Assembly (NCBI GenBank): GCA_900756605.1
Contig: CAAEKX010000041.1
Coordinates: forward strand, 1-5,543
Direction of reading: 5' to 3'
DNA: 5,543 nucleotides
From: Coriobacteriia bacterium
GTDB lineage: Bacteria > Actinomycetota > Coriobacteriia > Coriobacteriales > QAMH01
Each line of letters opens with the position of its first letter. Positions within the stretch are counted from its first letter, which is position 1. A model generated the notes under the pieces. The model was not told the origin of the DNA. It ran no database searches and saw only the letters and a program-made list of their open reading frames with translations. This document shows positions 1-5,543 of the stretch, piece by piece. The position numbers and the translations under genes are program-made.

Positions 1-2
1 AT

Positions 3-227
3 GGTTCCACGAGCGCTCTTATCGATGGCCGCTTCTGCCAGATCGATATCGTCGTGCCCGGTGGCTGCGCTGCTAAGTCCTACATCAACTTCCAGGTGCA
101 CTACGTCTATCCCGAGAAGATGATCTGGGAGTGCGAGGAGGACCATTGGACCGGCACCTGGGATAACATCAACGAGGGCTTTGACAAGTACCAGGCAACC
201 ATGGCCGGCACCTACGTGTGGGGCGAC
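3..227 (+). other. N-terminal part of window: unassigned beta segment plus end of a preceding exit module
   Basis: Residues 1-39 (with IDIVV and YINFQVHYVYP strands) do not resemble the repeats and I do not recognise them. From about residue 40 the pattern becomes like the exit modules of the later cassettes: a Trp (IWE, compare GMW), then FDKYQATMAGTYVW, which matches the Y-x-W strand before each cap. Three cysteines (residues 12, 22, 44) occur here, and a fourth at 145 in the following cap, an enrichment compared with the Cys-poor cassettes; disulfides are possible but unproven. It may be the end of another cassette or a distinct N-terminal domain. Confidence 0.5.
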
Positions 228-3200
228 TTCAAGGCCGGCGCGCGCTTTGACTCCAACGACCGTGCCTGGTGGACCCTCGAGATTCGCGACGACAGCTACG
301 AGCTTGTCATCAGCCTCGACGAGGGCGACAGCACCCGCGGCAAGGTCAACACCGACCCGGCCAAGGGCCTGACCGTCACCGAGACCCGTTTCTACGTGGA
401 TGAGGCGCTCAAGTCCCAGCTCGGCTGGTCGCCCTGCAGCCGCTTCAAGGATTACGCGCGTTACGTCAAGAAGGTTAGCACCTATAACGGTGTTAACGTG
501 CTATATCCCAACAGCTGGTTCGAGAACAACGTCAAGCTCGAGAGCTTCGACGGCTCGGGCCTGACCGTGGGCGATGCCACGGATATGAATCGCATGTTCA
601 ATAACGACGGCAAGCTCTCGAGCTTCACGGGTGTCGAGAACTGGGATGTCTCGCACGTTCTCGACTTCAGCTACATGTTCAACATGTGCGCCTCGCTCGG
701 GGACATCAGCCCGCTTGTCGGCTGGCATCTCAATACCGATACGGGTAATACCATCAACATGACCCACATGTTCTATGGCACGCGCATCGTGGACCTCAAC
801 CCGCTGGCCGCGCCGCAGCCCGGCCAACCCACCGGTTGGGACATGTCGCACGTCCTGGACACGAGCTACATGTTTGCCGAGAACAAGTTCCTCGTGGACC
901 AGACGCCCATCGCCCATTGGGACATGTCTACCAACGTCAACTTCAGCTACATGTTCGCCAACGACAGCGCCCTTGCCACGATGGACCTTTCGCGCTGGCA
1001 GATGCGTCGTGTCGTGAGCACGAGCCCATACTATGCCGTCAACCTCGACAACATGCTCGTCGGGCTTTCGAGCCTCGGTCAGCTCACGGTGGGCGAGTCG
1101 TCCCTGCTGCAGGGCACGGCGTTCAACAATAGCCTGTCCAATCACGGCCCAACAGACGGCATGTGGCAACTCACGTCTACGCGCGACGGCATCGAGGATG
1201 GCCTGCTCTTTGCCGACGGACGTAGCCCCTGGTTTGGCGACACCTCCAAGCTCGCCGCACGCTACACCAACGACCCCTATTCGGCCGACGCCCTCGTCTT
1301 CAAGTGGGTTCCCAAGCAGCTGGGCGGCCGCTTTGACAGCAATCCGTACGCCTGGTGGCGCTACGACAAGGACCCGGAGTCGGATACCTACGGCACGCTC
1401 ACCCTGGGCGTGGACGACCACGACAGCACCACCAAGTACGTGGCTGCCGATGACGACACGACCGTTTACGGCAAGAACGTGACCGAGCTTTCCGGCACCG
1501 TCGATGGCATCGAGTACGTCCTTCCCTGGTTGCAGGTCACCGACGACGAGGCCACCATCACCGACACCTCGCTTCCCACCACCCCCAATCTCGTCACCAA
1601 GACGATCATGGCCGTGACCGACGTCAAGAACGTCGTCAGCTTCAACGGTCTACTCATCGACAATCCCGCCAACTGGTTTGCCGGCTACTCCGCCATGGAG
1701 AGCTTCGACGGCACCCAGATGGACGTCATCAACGCCACGGACATCTCCCACATGCTGCAGGGGACGAGCTCGCTCACCTCGCTCACGGGCAACTGGAACG
1801 TCTCCAACGTGACCGACATGTCCTACTTCCTGAATGGCGCGAGCTCGCTCGAGTCGATCGCGGCGCTCACCAACTGGGACGTGACCAAGGTCACCACCAT
1901 GGCCCACAGCTTCGACGGCATGAAGAGCCTGCCCAATCTCGACGAGATCGGCTCCTGGCAGATCAACAGCCTCGAGGATGCCTCCTACGCCTTTGCCAAC
2001 ACGGGCATCACCAACCAGCTCGCCACCATGCACTGGCCTATTCTGGGCACCATGAACCTCACGGGCATGTTCGCCGGCAGCCATGAGCTCGCCACCGTGG
2101 ACATCTCCTACTGGGATACGACCAACTGCACCGTGACCGACATGTTCAAGGAGCTGCGCAGCCTCGGTGCCGATACCGGCTACCTCAAGGTCTCCGGCTT
2201 CAGCACCCTGATGGGCACGAGCCTTGACGGCATCTCGACGCGTCTTGCCAACCAGGGCATGTGGGTGCGCCAGGAGACCACGCCCATCGAGTGGTTTGGC
2301 AACGGCAACTCGCTCATCAAGCTGTATCCGGCCACGGGCAAGGGCGTCAACGAGGATACCAACGTCTTCACCTACAGCTGGGACCCGACCCGCCTGGGTG
2401 GCCGCTTCGAGAGCAACCCGTACGTCTGGTGGATCTTCTATCCCAACGCCCTGGGCGACCATGCGGCCAAGACCCTGACCATCGGCTCCGACCCCGGTTG
2501 CCCGAGCACCGAGGTGACCGAGACCAACACCGGCACTACTGATGAAGCCGGTAACGTGACCAACCTGCTGCCCTGGCTCGTCTATAACGAGCACATCGAT
2601 GGCCCCATCGTGCCCAAGGGCAACGTCGTGCACTTCATCGCCGAGTCCGACGTCACGCCGGTGGACGCCGCAGGACTGGCGGCCGAGAGCCGCGGCAAGA
2701 GCTTTGAGGGCTGGTTCAGCGGCTATAGCGTGCTCAAGGACTTCGATGGCAAGGGTCTCGTGATTGGCAACCCCATCACGTCGTTCAAGGACCTGTGGAA
2801 CGGTGACTCGAGCCTCACCAGCATCAAGAACATCTCGCACTGGGATGTCTCCAACATCACCAACATGGCCAACTTGCTCAAGGACAATAGCTCGCTCGAG
2901 ACCTACGGCGAGTTTGGCACCTGGGCTGCCGGTCTGGGCGGTGGCAAGCTCACCAACATCTCCGGCCTGCTCTACAACAACGACAAGCTCACCAACGACG
3001 ACCTTGCCTTCTTTGGCGATTGGAACGTCACGGGCGTCACCGACATGAGCTATCTGCTCTATGATGCCGACGCCGTCACGACGCTCGTGAACCTCGAGAA
3101 CTGGCGCGCGAACAGCCTGCAGACCATCAACTACGCCTTTGCCGAGATGGAGGAGCTCACCACTCTCGACGGCCTGGCGGATTGGGCACCGGGTCGTGGC

Positions 3201-5543
3201 GGCGTTGTCTCACTGTTCACCATGGCCCACATGCTCGAGAACGACCTCAAGCTCTCTGACGTGACGGCCATCACCGGCTCTGCCGCTGGCGGATCGTTCT
3301 GGGACGTCTCCAACGTCACGGACTTCAGCGCGCTCTTCAAGAACATGGGCCGCAACGTCTGGGCCCAGAAGGTCACCAAGCTCGATCTGTCACGCTGGGA
3401 TATGCGCAGCATGACCCATCGCTCGGTGCTGCCGACCGTCACCGACATGATGCTTCTGGGCACCATCACCGCCGAGGACATGGACTTCTCGAACTTCGTC
3501 GAGCTCACGCTCGGACCCAACGTCATCCTGGAGGGCACCGGCCTTGACAAGAGCGGTTGCCAGACCGGCGACTACGGCGTGTGGGTCAAGAACGATACGA
3601 GCATCGGCAGCGGCGTGCCCGTGGGCAACACCGGCGACCTGGTGCGCATGTACCCGGCCTCCACCTCGGCGACCGGCCCCGTGGACGTCACCGTCTACAC
3701 CTGGGATACCACGCACCTGGGCGGCACCTTCGACTCCAACCACAACATCTGGTGGACCTATGCCAAGGAGAACTTCTCCAACGGCGAGAAGACCGGCACC
3801 ATCACGCTGGGCGCCATCGACCGCTCCAAGCCCCTCTACACCTTCGAGGTGGCCGCGGACGTGCCCTGGAAGCGCCTGCAGGAGACCGTGAGCGCCTTCA
3901 CCGTCAACGACGTGAACGGCAAGGTCGCCCCCGTCAGCCTGGCCGAGTGGTTTGCCGAGTATCCGGCGCTCGAGGACTTTGACGGAAGCAAGCTCGACGT
4001 CAAGGACGTCAACAGCTTCTACCGCATGTTCTACAAGACGCCGTCCCTGCTCACCTTCAGCGGCACCGAGAACTGGAACACGAGCAGCGCGGCCACCTTC
4101 GAGGGCATGTTCCAGGAATCTCCGCAGGTCATCGAGATCCACATGGAGAGCTGGGCCATGCGCTACAACCATGCCAAGGTCACGACCCTGCAGCCCGACG
4201 GCTCCACGAGGACCGAGTACACCTGGGTCGTGCCGAAGCTCACCAACATGTTCCTGGGCACCGAGCACCTGCGCGTGCTGGGCCTGGGCGAGAGCTCCGT
4301 GCTCGAGGGCAGCGGCATGACCGACATCGTGGCCGTGGGCCCGACGCGTCGCGGCTTCTGGTACCAGGACACCGACGACGTAGACGCACCGGGTGTCAAC
4401 AAGTACCTGACGAGCGAGCTTGCCAATCATTACCGCGCCGGTCTCACCGACATCCCCGGCACCCACGTGTACTACTGGGTGTACAACTCCGCGTTCAAGA
4501 ACGAGAACGTGTGGTGGCGCTACGACAACAAGACCTACACCCTGGTCATGGGCGTCTACGACCCGCTAGGCAATTGCGTGGTCGAGGAGTTTGGCGATAC
4601 CTTGCCGTGGGTGGGTTCCATCGACACCGAGGCCTCCAACCGTGTCGAGAACGTCGTGACCTACAACGTCAACGGCGGTCGCATCGCACCCAAGTCCCTC
4701 GAGGGCTGGTTCGAGGATTACAAGAGCCTCATCACCTTTGACGGCACGGGCCTGCGTGTCGATGACACGGGCAGCTTCGAGCGCCTGTTCAAGGGCGACG
4801 ACAAGCTCGAGACCGTCGACATCTCCAATTGGGTCATGGTCACCGGTCCGCGCTTTGCGCAGGCCACTGACAATACGCTCACCACGCTCGACCCGAGCGT
4901 CACCGACATGTTCACCAGCTGCGCCTCCATCCGCGAGCTTTCGACGCGCTACACCGTCAAGCTCGACGGTAGCGGTCTGAACCGCAAGGACGGCATGTGG
5001 GCCACGGGCAACTTCACTGACAACCACACGCCGGACGACACCCTGTGGTTCCTCACCTCTGAGCGCCTGCGCAAGAACTACCCGAGCGCCACCATCGAAG
5101 AGGCGAGCAACGCCAAGACCGGCTCCATCCGCTTCAACGAGCACGTGGTGTACTACTTCGTCAAGGGTTCCGGCAACATGCTGCACGACAACCAGGATGC
5201 CGCCTGGGCCGTGGTGCTCGAGGACACTGTCGTGGGCAACACGACGCTGCACGCCAACGAGATGTACATCGGCGTGCGTCCCGAGGCCGAGAACAAGGAG
5301 ATCAGCGGCATGCGCTGGAGGCCGTGGGGACCCTACACCGAGAAGGTCACCGACATCAAGACCTACGGTCTGCTGTCGCCCGACTACATGTACGACTGGT
5401 TCAACAACTCGCGCTACGCCTACACGCAGCCCCTCGAGGAGGGCACGTACCTGTTCCATGCCGACAATCCCCAGTACAACGGGTATCTGTATTATGAGTT
5501 CCAGTCTGGCCACAGCTACAATGGCTACTGGGAGCGCTGGTAC
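3..5543 (+). CDS. Partial giant BspA-like LRR (DUF285) surface protein, open at both ends
   Basis: Frame 3 reads through 1847 codons without a stop and ends exactly at the last base, so this is an internal fragment of a larger protein. Seen directly: many 26-27 residue repeats with a core such as WDVSNITNM or WNVSNVTDMSY, typical of the BspA-like/DUF285 leucine-rich repeat family. These alternate with recurring Trp-rich segments (LGGRFDSNPY-x-WW, TLTLG, LPW). The composition is rich in Asp, Asn, Ser, Thr, Gly and Trp and poor in Cys, which suits an extracellular beta-rich protein. No transmembrane segment, signal peptide or LPXTG anchor lies in this part; they would be expected beyond the edges. 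Family members are secreted or wall-bound, and some act as adhesins; that role here is inferred. Codon use is uniform throughout, with no frameshift or sign of a patchwork origin. The reading frame is near certain, the family likely, the ligand unknown. Confidence 0.96.
228..515 (+). other. Cap module A (diverged Trp-Trp cap)
   Basis: Contains ARFDSNDRAWW (Trp-Trp at 267-272), then LVISLDEGDS in place of TLTLG, LGWSPC (420-437) in place of LPW, and a VKKVSTYNGVNVLYPNS linker that runs into the first LRR array. It is clearly the same module as caps B to E but the most diverged of the first five. In family terms it resembles the short strand region that commonly precedes BspA-type LRRs (a W, GTLTI, PW, then I-x-x-V pattern); that comparison is from memory. 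Confidence 0.7.
516..1079 (+). repeat. LRR array A, about seven BspA-like repeats
   Basis: Opens with WFENNVKLESFDGSGL followed by TDMNRMF. Later repeats start at conserved Trp codons 642 (WDVSHVLDFSYMF), 723 (WHLNTD...MTHMF), 837 (WDMSHVLDTSYMF), 918 (WDMSTNVNFSYMF) and 996 (WQMRRV). Spacing is 27, 38, 27 and 26 residues; the 38-residue step comes from an insertion around a Pro-rich PLAAPQPGQPTG segment. The pattern of a hydrophobic strand, a Trp-Asp turn, then a Ser-Tyr-Met-Phe-like helix edge is that of DUF285 repeats, expected to stack as a solenoid. Confidence 0.88.
1080..1319 (+). other. Exit module A
   Basis: Starts with QLTVGESSLLQGTAF, the capping strand of the solenoid, followed by DGMW (Trp at 1164), a polar stretch, SPWFGDTSKLAARY and then VFKWV (Trp at 1305). 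The order LxxxY followed by an aromatic-x-W strand recurs in every cassette. BspA-like proteins commonly end their LRR run with an L-x-L-G strand, a G-x-W and a T-x-x-E-L-like helix; this is the basis for calling it the end of a solenoid domain. Confidence 0.65.
1320..1358 (+). repeat. DNA-level direct repeat, copy 1 (partner at 2394-2432)
   Basis: The 39 bases encoding LGGRFDSNPYAWW match positions 2394-2432 at 34 of 39 bases by my count. Three of the five differences are in third positions that leave the residue unchanged. This is the strongest nucleotide similarity between cassettes that I noticed, and both copies are in the same frame 1074 bases apart. Confidence 0.7.
1320..1673 (+). other. 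Cap module B (canonical Trp-Trp cap)
   Basis: The clearest copy. LGGRFDSNPYAWW (Trp-Trp at 1353-1358) is followed by RYDKD, GTLTLGVDDH, a long polar loop, YVLPW (Trp at 1527) and a linker, VKNVVSFNGLLIDNPAN, leading to WF at 1674. The module is about 118 residues, longer than caps D and E because of the loop between TLTLG and LPW and the Thr-rich linker. Predicted all-beta; no enzymatic motif is visible. Confidence 0.72.
1674..2180 (+). repeat. LRR array B, six very regular BspA-like repeats
   Basis: Opens with WFAGYSAMESFDGTQM and ATDISHML. Conserved Trp codons follow at 1794 (WNVSNVTDMSYFL), 1875 (WDVTKVTTMAHSF), 1956 (WQINSLEDASYAF), 2034 (WPILGTMNLTGMF) and 2112 (WDTTNCTVTDMF). Spacing is 27, 27, 26 and 26 residues, the most regular array in the window. 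This even period supports a continuous solenoid and is the best evidence for the DUF285 assignment. Confidence 0.92.
2181..2393 (+). other. Exit module B
   Basis: Runs from YLKVSGFSTLMGTSL through QGMWVRQETT (Trp at 2262) to NSLIKLYPATG and VFTYSWDPTR (Trp at 2379). Same order as exit A but shorter. It joins the next cap without a linker, so exit and following cap may fold as one beta domain between two solenoids. Confidence 0.65.
2394..2432 (+). repeat. DNA-level direct repeat, copy 2 (partner at 1320-1358)
   Basis: Partner of the repeat at 1320-1358; encodes LGGRFESNPYVWW. The separation is a multiple of three, so exchange between the copies would remove or add one in-frame cassette. Confidence 0.7.
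2394..2711 (+). other. Cap module C (canonical Trp-Trp cap)
   Basis: LGGRFESNPYVWW (Trp-Trp at 2427-2432), KTLTIGSDPG, a Thr-rich loop with a short TETNTGTTDEAG stretch, then LLPW (Trp at 2574) and a linker to WF at 2712. It is very close to cap B at the start: the first 13 residues differ at two positions, and the DNA is similarly conserved (34 of 39 bases by my count). This suggests that the two cassettes arose by duplication. Confidence 0.72.
2712..3503 (+). repeat. LRR array C, the longest array, about eight BspA-like repeats
   Basis: Opens with WFSGYSVLKDFDGKGL. Conserved Trp codons follow at 2841 (WDVSNITNMANLL), 2922 (WAAGLGGGKLTNISGLL), 3021 (WNVTGVTDMSYLL), 3102 (WRANSLQTINYAF), 3183 (WAPGRGGVVSLFTMAHML), 3300 (WDVSNVTDFSALF) and 3396 (WDMRSMTHRS...TVTDMMLL). 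Spacing is 27, 33, 27, 27, 39 and 32 residues, so longer repeats carrying Gly-rich or polar insertions are mixed with standard ones. The insertions sit just after the Trp or before it, on what would be the loop side of the solenoid. Confidence 0.88.
3504..3716 (+). other. Exit module C
   Basis: LTLGPNVILEGTGL is the most typical solenoid-ending strand in the window. It is followed by YGVWVKND (Trp at 3582; Val replaces Met of GMW), GDLVRMYPAST and VYTWDTTH (Trp at 3702). The order and spacing are close to those of exit B. Confidence 0.67.
3717..3947 (+). other. Cap module D
   Basis: LGGTFDSNHNIWW (Trp-Trp at 3750-3755), GTITLGAIDR, VPWKR (Trp at 3867), then the linker VSAFTVNDVNGKVAPVSLAE to WF at 3948. 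At about 77 residues it is compact: the loops between the conserved strands are much shorter than in caps B and C. Confidence 0.7.
3948..4265 (+). repeat. LRR array D, shortened to about three repeats
   Basis: Opens with WFAEYPALEDFDGSKL and NSFYRMF. It then has WNTSSAATFEGMF (Trp at 4074) and WAMRYNHAKV (Trp at 4152), 26 residues apart. The last repeat carries a polar insertion (LQPDGSTRTEY) before VPKLTNMFLG. The cassette is otherwise complete, so this is a reduced solenoid rather than a broken one; the frame stays open. Confidence 0.8.
4266..4484 (+). other. Exit module D
   Basis: LRVLGLGESSVLEGSGM is followed by RGFWYQDT (Trp at 4359; Phe replaces Met), an Asp-rich stretch, YLTSELANHYRAGLTDIPG and HVYYWVY (Trp at 4476). 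The LTSEL-x-x-x-Y segment is the form often seen after the LRRs of BspA-like proteins, which strengthens the family call. Confidence 0.67.
4485..4706 (+). other. Cap module E
   Basis: NENVWW (Trp-Trp at 4512-4517) followed by RYDNKTYTLVMGVYD, TLPW (Trp at 4608) and the linker VENVVTYNVNGGRIAPKSLEG. The LGGRFDSN part is replaced by NSAFKNEN. The DNA over WWRYDN/K is identical for 17 bases with cap B, so E is closer to B at this point than to its neighbour D. Confidence 0.68.
4512..4528 (+). repeat. 17-base exact repeat of 1353-1369
   Basis: The bases encoding WWRYD plus two bases of the next codon are identical to those at 1353-1369, 3159 bases upstream and in the same frame. It could be a trace of cassette duplication or chance under strong codon bias; it is short. 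Confidence 0.55.
4707..4928 (+). repeat. LRR array E, the shortest array, about two to three repeats
   Basis: Opens with WFEDYKSLITFDGTGL and GSFERLF, then ISNWVMVTGPRF (Trp at 4830) and SVTDMFTSCASI. Only one clear interior repeat is present. It continues the shortening seen in array D towards the right edge of the window. Confidence 0.75.
4929..5165 (+). other. Exit module E
   Basis: VKLDGSGLNRKDGMW (Trp at 4998) is followed by a polar stretch, LTSERLRKNYPSATIEEA and VVYYFVK (5148-5165). All the exit landmarks are present, but Phe replaces the Trp of the final strand. The LTSERLxxxY segment parallels LTSELANHY in exit D. Confidence 0.63.
5166..5396 (+). other. Cap module F, diverged (second Trp of the pair lost)
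   Basis: AAWAVVLED replaces the WW strand (single Trp at 5205), MYIGVRPE may stand for TLTLG, MRWRPWGPY (Trp at 5316 and 5325) for LPW, and VTDIKTYGLLSPDYMYD for the linker that precedes WF at 5397. The order of landmarks fits a sixth cap but identity is low, so the assignment rests on position and pattern. Confidence 0.45.
5397..5543 (+). other. Aromatic tail segment after cap F, runs off the window
   Basis: WFNNSRYAYTQPL stands where other cassettes have WFxxYxxLxxFDG, but no LRR follows. Instead the 49 residues are very rich in Tyr and Trp (for example YNGYLYYEF and YNGYWERWY). This may be the start of a different C-terminal domain, or a cassette that has lost its LRR array. The frame is still open at the edge. 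Confidence 0.45.

Noticed and set aside
1..123. ATG at position 1 with a short Ala/Ser/Leu-rich reading that looks a little like a signal peptide
   Set aside because: This frame 1 reading stops at 121-123 after 40 codons, and frame 3 is already open at the window edge. The ATG is chance.
181..372. Short plus-strand ORFs in other frames (for example 181-372, 775-1017, 836-1132, 1033-1482, 2224-2478, 2764-3048, 3544-3891, 3557-3982, 3952-4320)
   Set aside because: They overlap the open frame 3 and have Arg-, Pro-, Ser- and Thr-rich compositions typical of out-of-frame translation in high-GC DNA.
1353..1358. Trp-Trp pairs as WW domains
   Set aside because: WW domains have two Trp about 20 residues apart and a different fold; here the two Trp are adjacent within a longer beta module.
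501..1421. Long minus-strand ORF, and similar ones at 1650-2840, 3390-4466 and 4566-5513
   Set aside because: They lie in the codon register opposite the real gene and stay open only because CTA, TTA and TCA codons are rare. Their translations are Val-, Gly-, His- and Ala-rich with no recognisable domain, and their stops match the few CTA/TCA codons of the plus gene.
1572..1586. LPTTP resembling a sortase LPXTG motif
   Set aside because: The final residue is Pro instead of Gly, no hydrophobic segment or positive tail follows, and it sits in the middle of the protein within a cap linker.
4656..4720. Similarity of VTYNVNGGRIAPKSLEGWF to InlB B-repeat (Flg_new) units
   Set aside because: The N-G-G and G-W-F elements are suggestive, but the spacing and the missing F-D-F and L-Y-A-x-W elements do not fit, and the same position in other cassettes lacks N-G-G. 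It is better explained as the cap linker.
3..5543. Possible promoter, terminator, tRNA, CRISPR or mobile element
   Set aside because: The whole window is continuous coding sequence with uniform codon use. Repeated DNA words are explained by repeated protein motifs, and no inverted terminal repeats, spacer array or U-tailed hairpin was seen.

Overview
The window is one uninterrupted piece of a single very large gene. Forward frame 3 is open from the first complete codon (position 3) to the last base (5543). It gives 1847 codons with no start, stop, ribosome binding site, promoter or terminator inside the window, so both ends of the protein lie outside. Because the frame has no stop at either end, ordinary ORF calling misses it and reports only short ORFs in other frames. 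Residue n of the partial protein is the codon starting at base 3n.

The protein looks like a BspA-like leucine-rich repeat surface protein (DUF285 type, repeat core resembling W-D-V-S-x-V-T-D-M-S-Y-M-F). It is built as a tandem series of composite cassettes. Each cassette has (1) a 'cap' with a Trp-Trp pair, a T-L-T-L-G strand, an L-P-W turn and a V-x-x-V linker; (2) an LRR array opened by W-F-x-x-Y-x-x-L-x-x-F-D-G; and (3) an 'exit' segment with an L-x-G-T-G-L-like strand, G-M-W, and an aromatic Y-x-W strand that leads into the next cap. Five complete cassettes (A to E) are visible. They are preceded by the end of an earlier or N-terminal region and followed by a sixth, diverged cap (F) that runs into an aromatic tail instead of LRRs. 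The LRR arrays differ strongly in length: long in A, B and C, and reduced to a few repeats in D and E.

The likely host is a high-GC Gram-positive gut or oral actinobacterium, with Coriobacteriia (Collinsella, Olsenella or Atopobium type) as the best guess. The reasons are the very strong bias to C- or G-ending codons, the near absence of TTA, CTA and TCA codons, and the frequency of giant BspA-like proteins in that class. This assignment is inference, because no marker gene is present.

Functionally, BspA-family proteins are secreted or wall-anchored and some bind host matrix proteins or other bacteria. An adhesin or surface-fibre role is plausible, but nothing in the window shows the ligand, the secretion signal or the anchor. 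I found no RNA gene, mobile element, CRISPR array or second gene.
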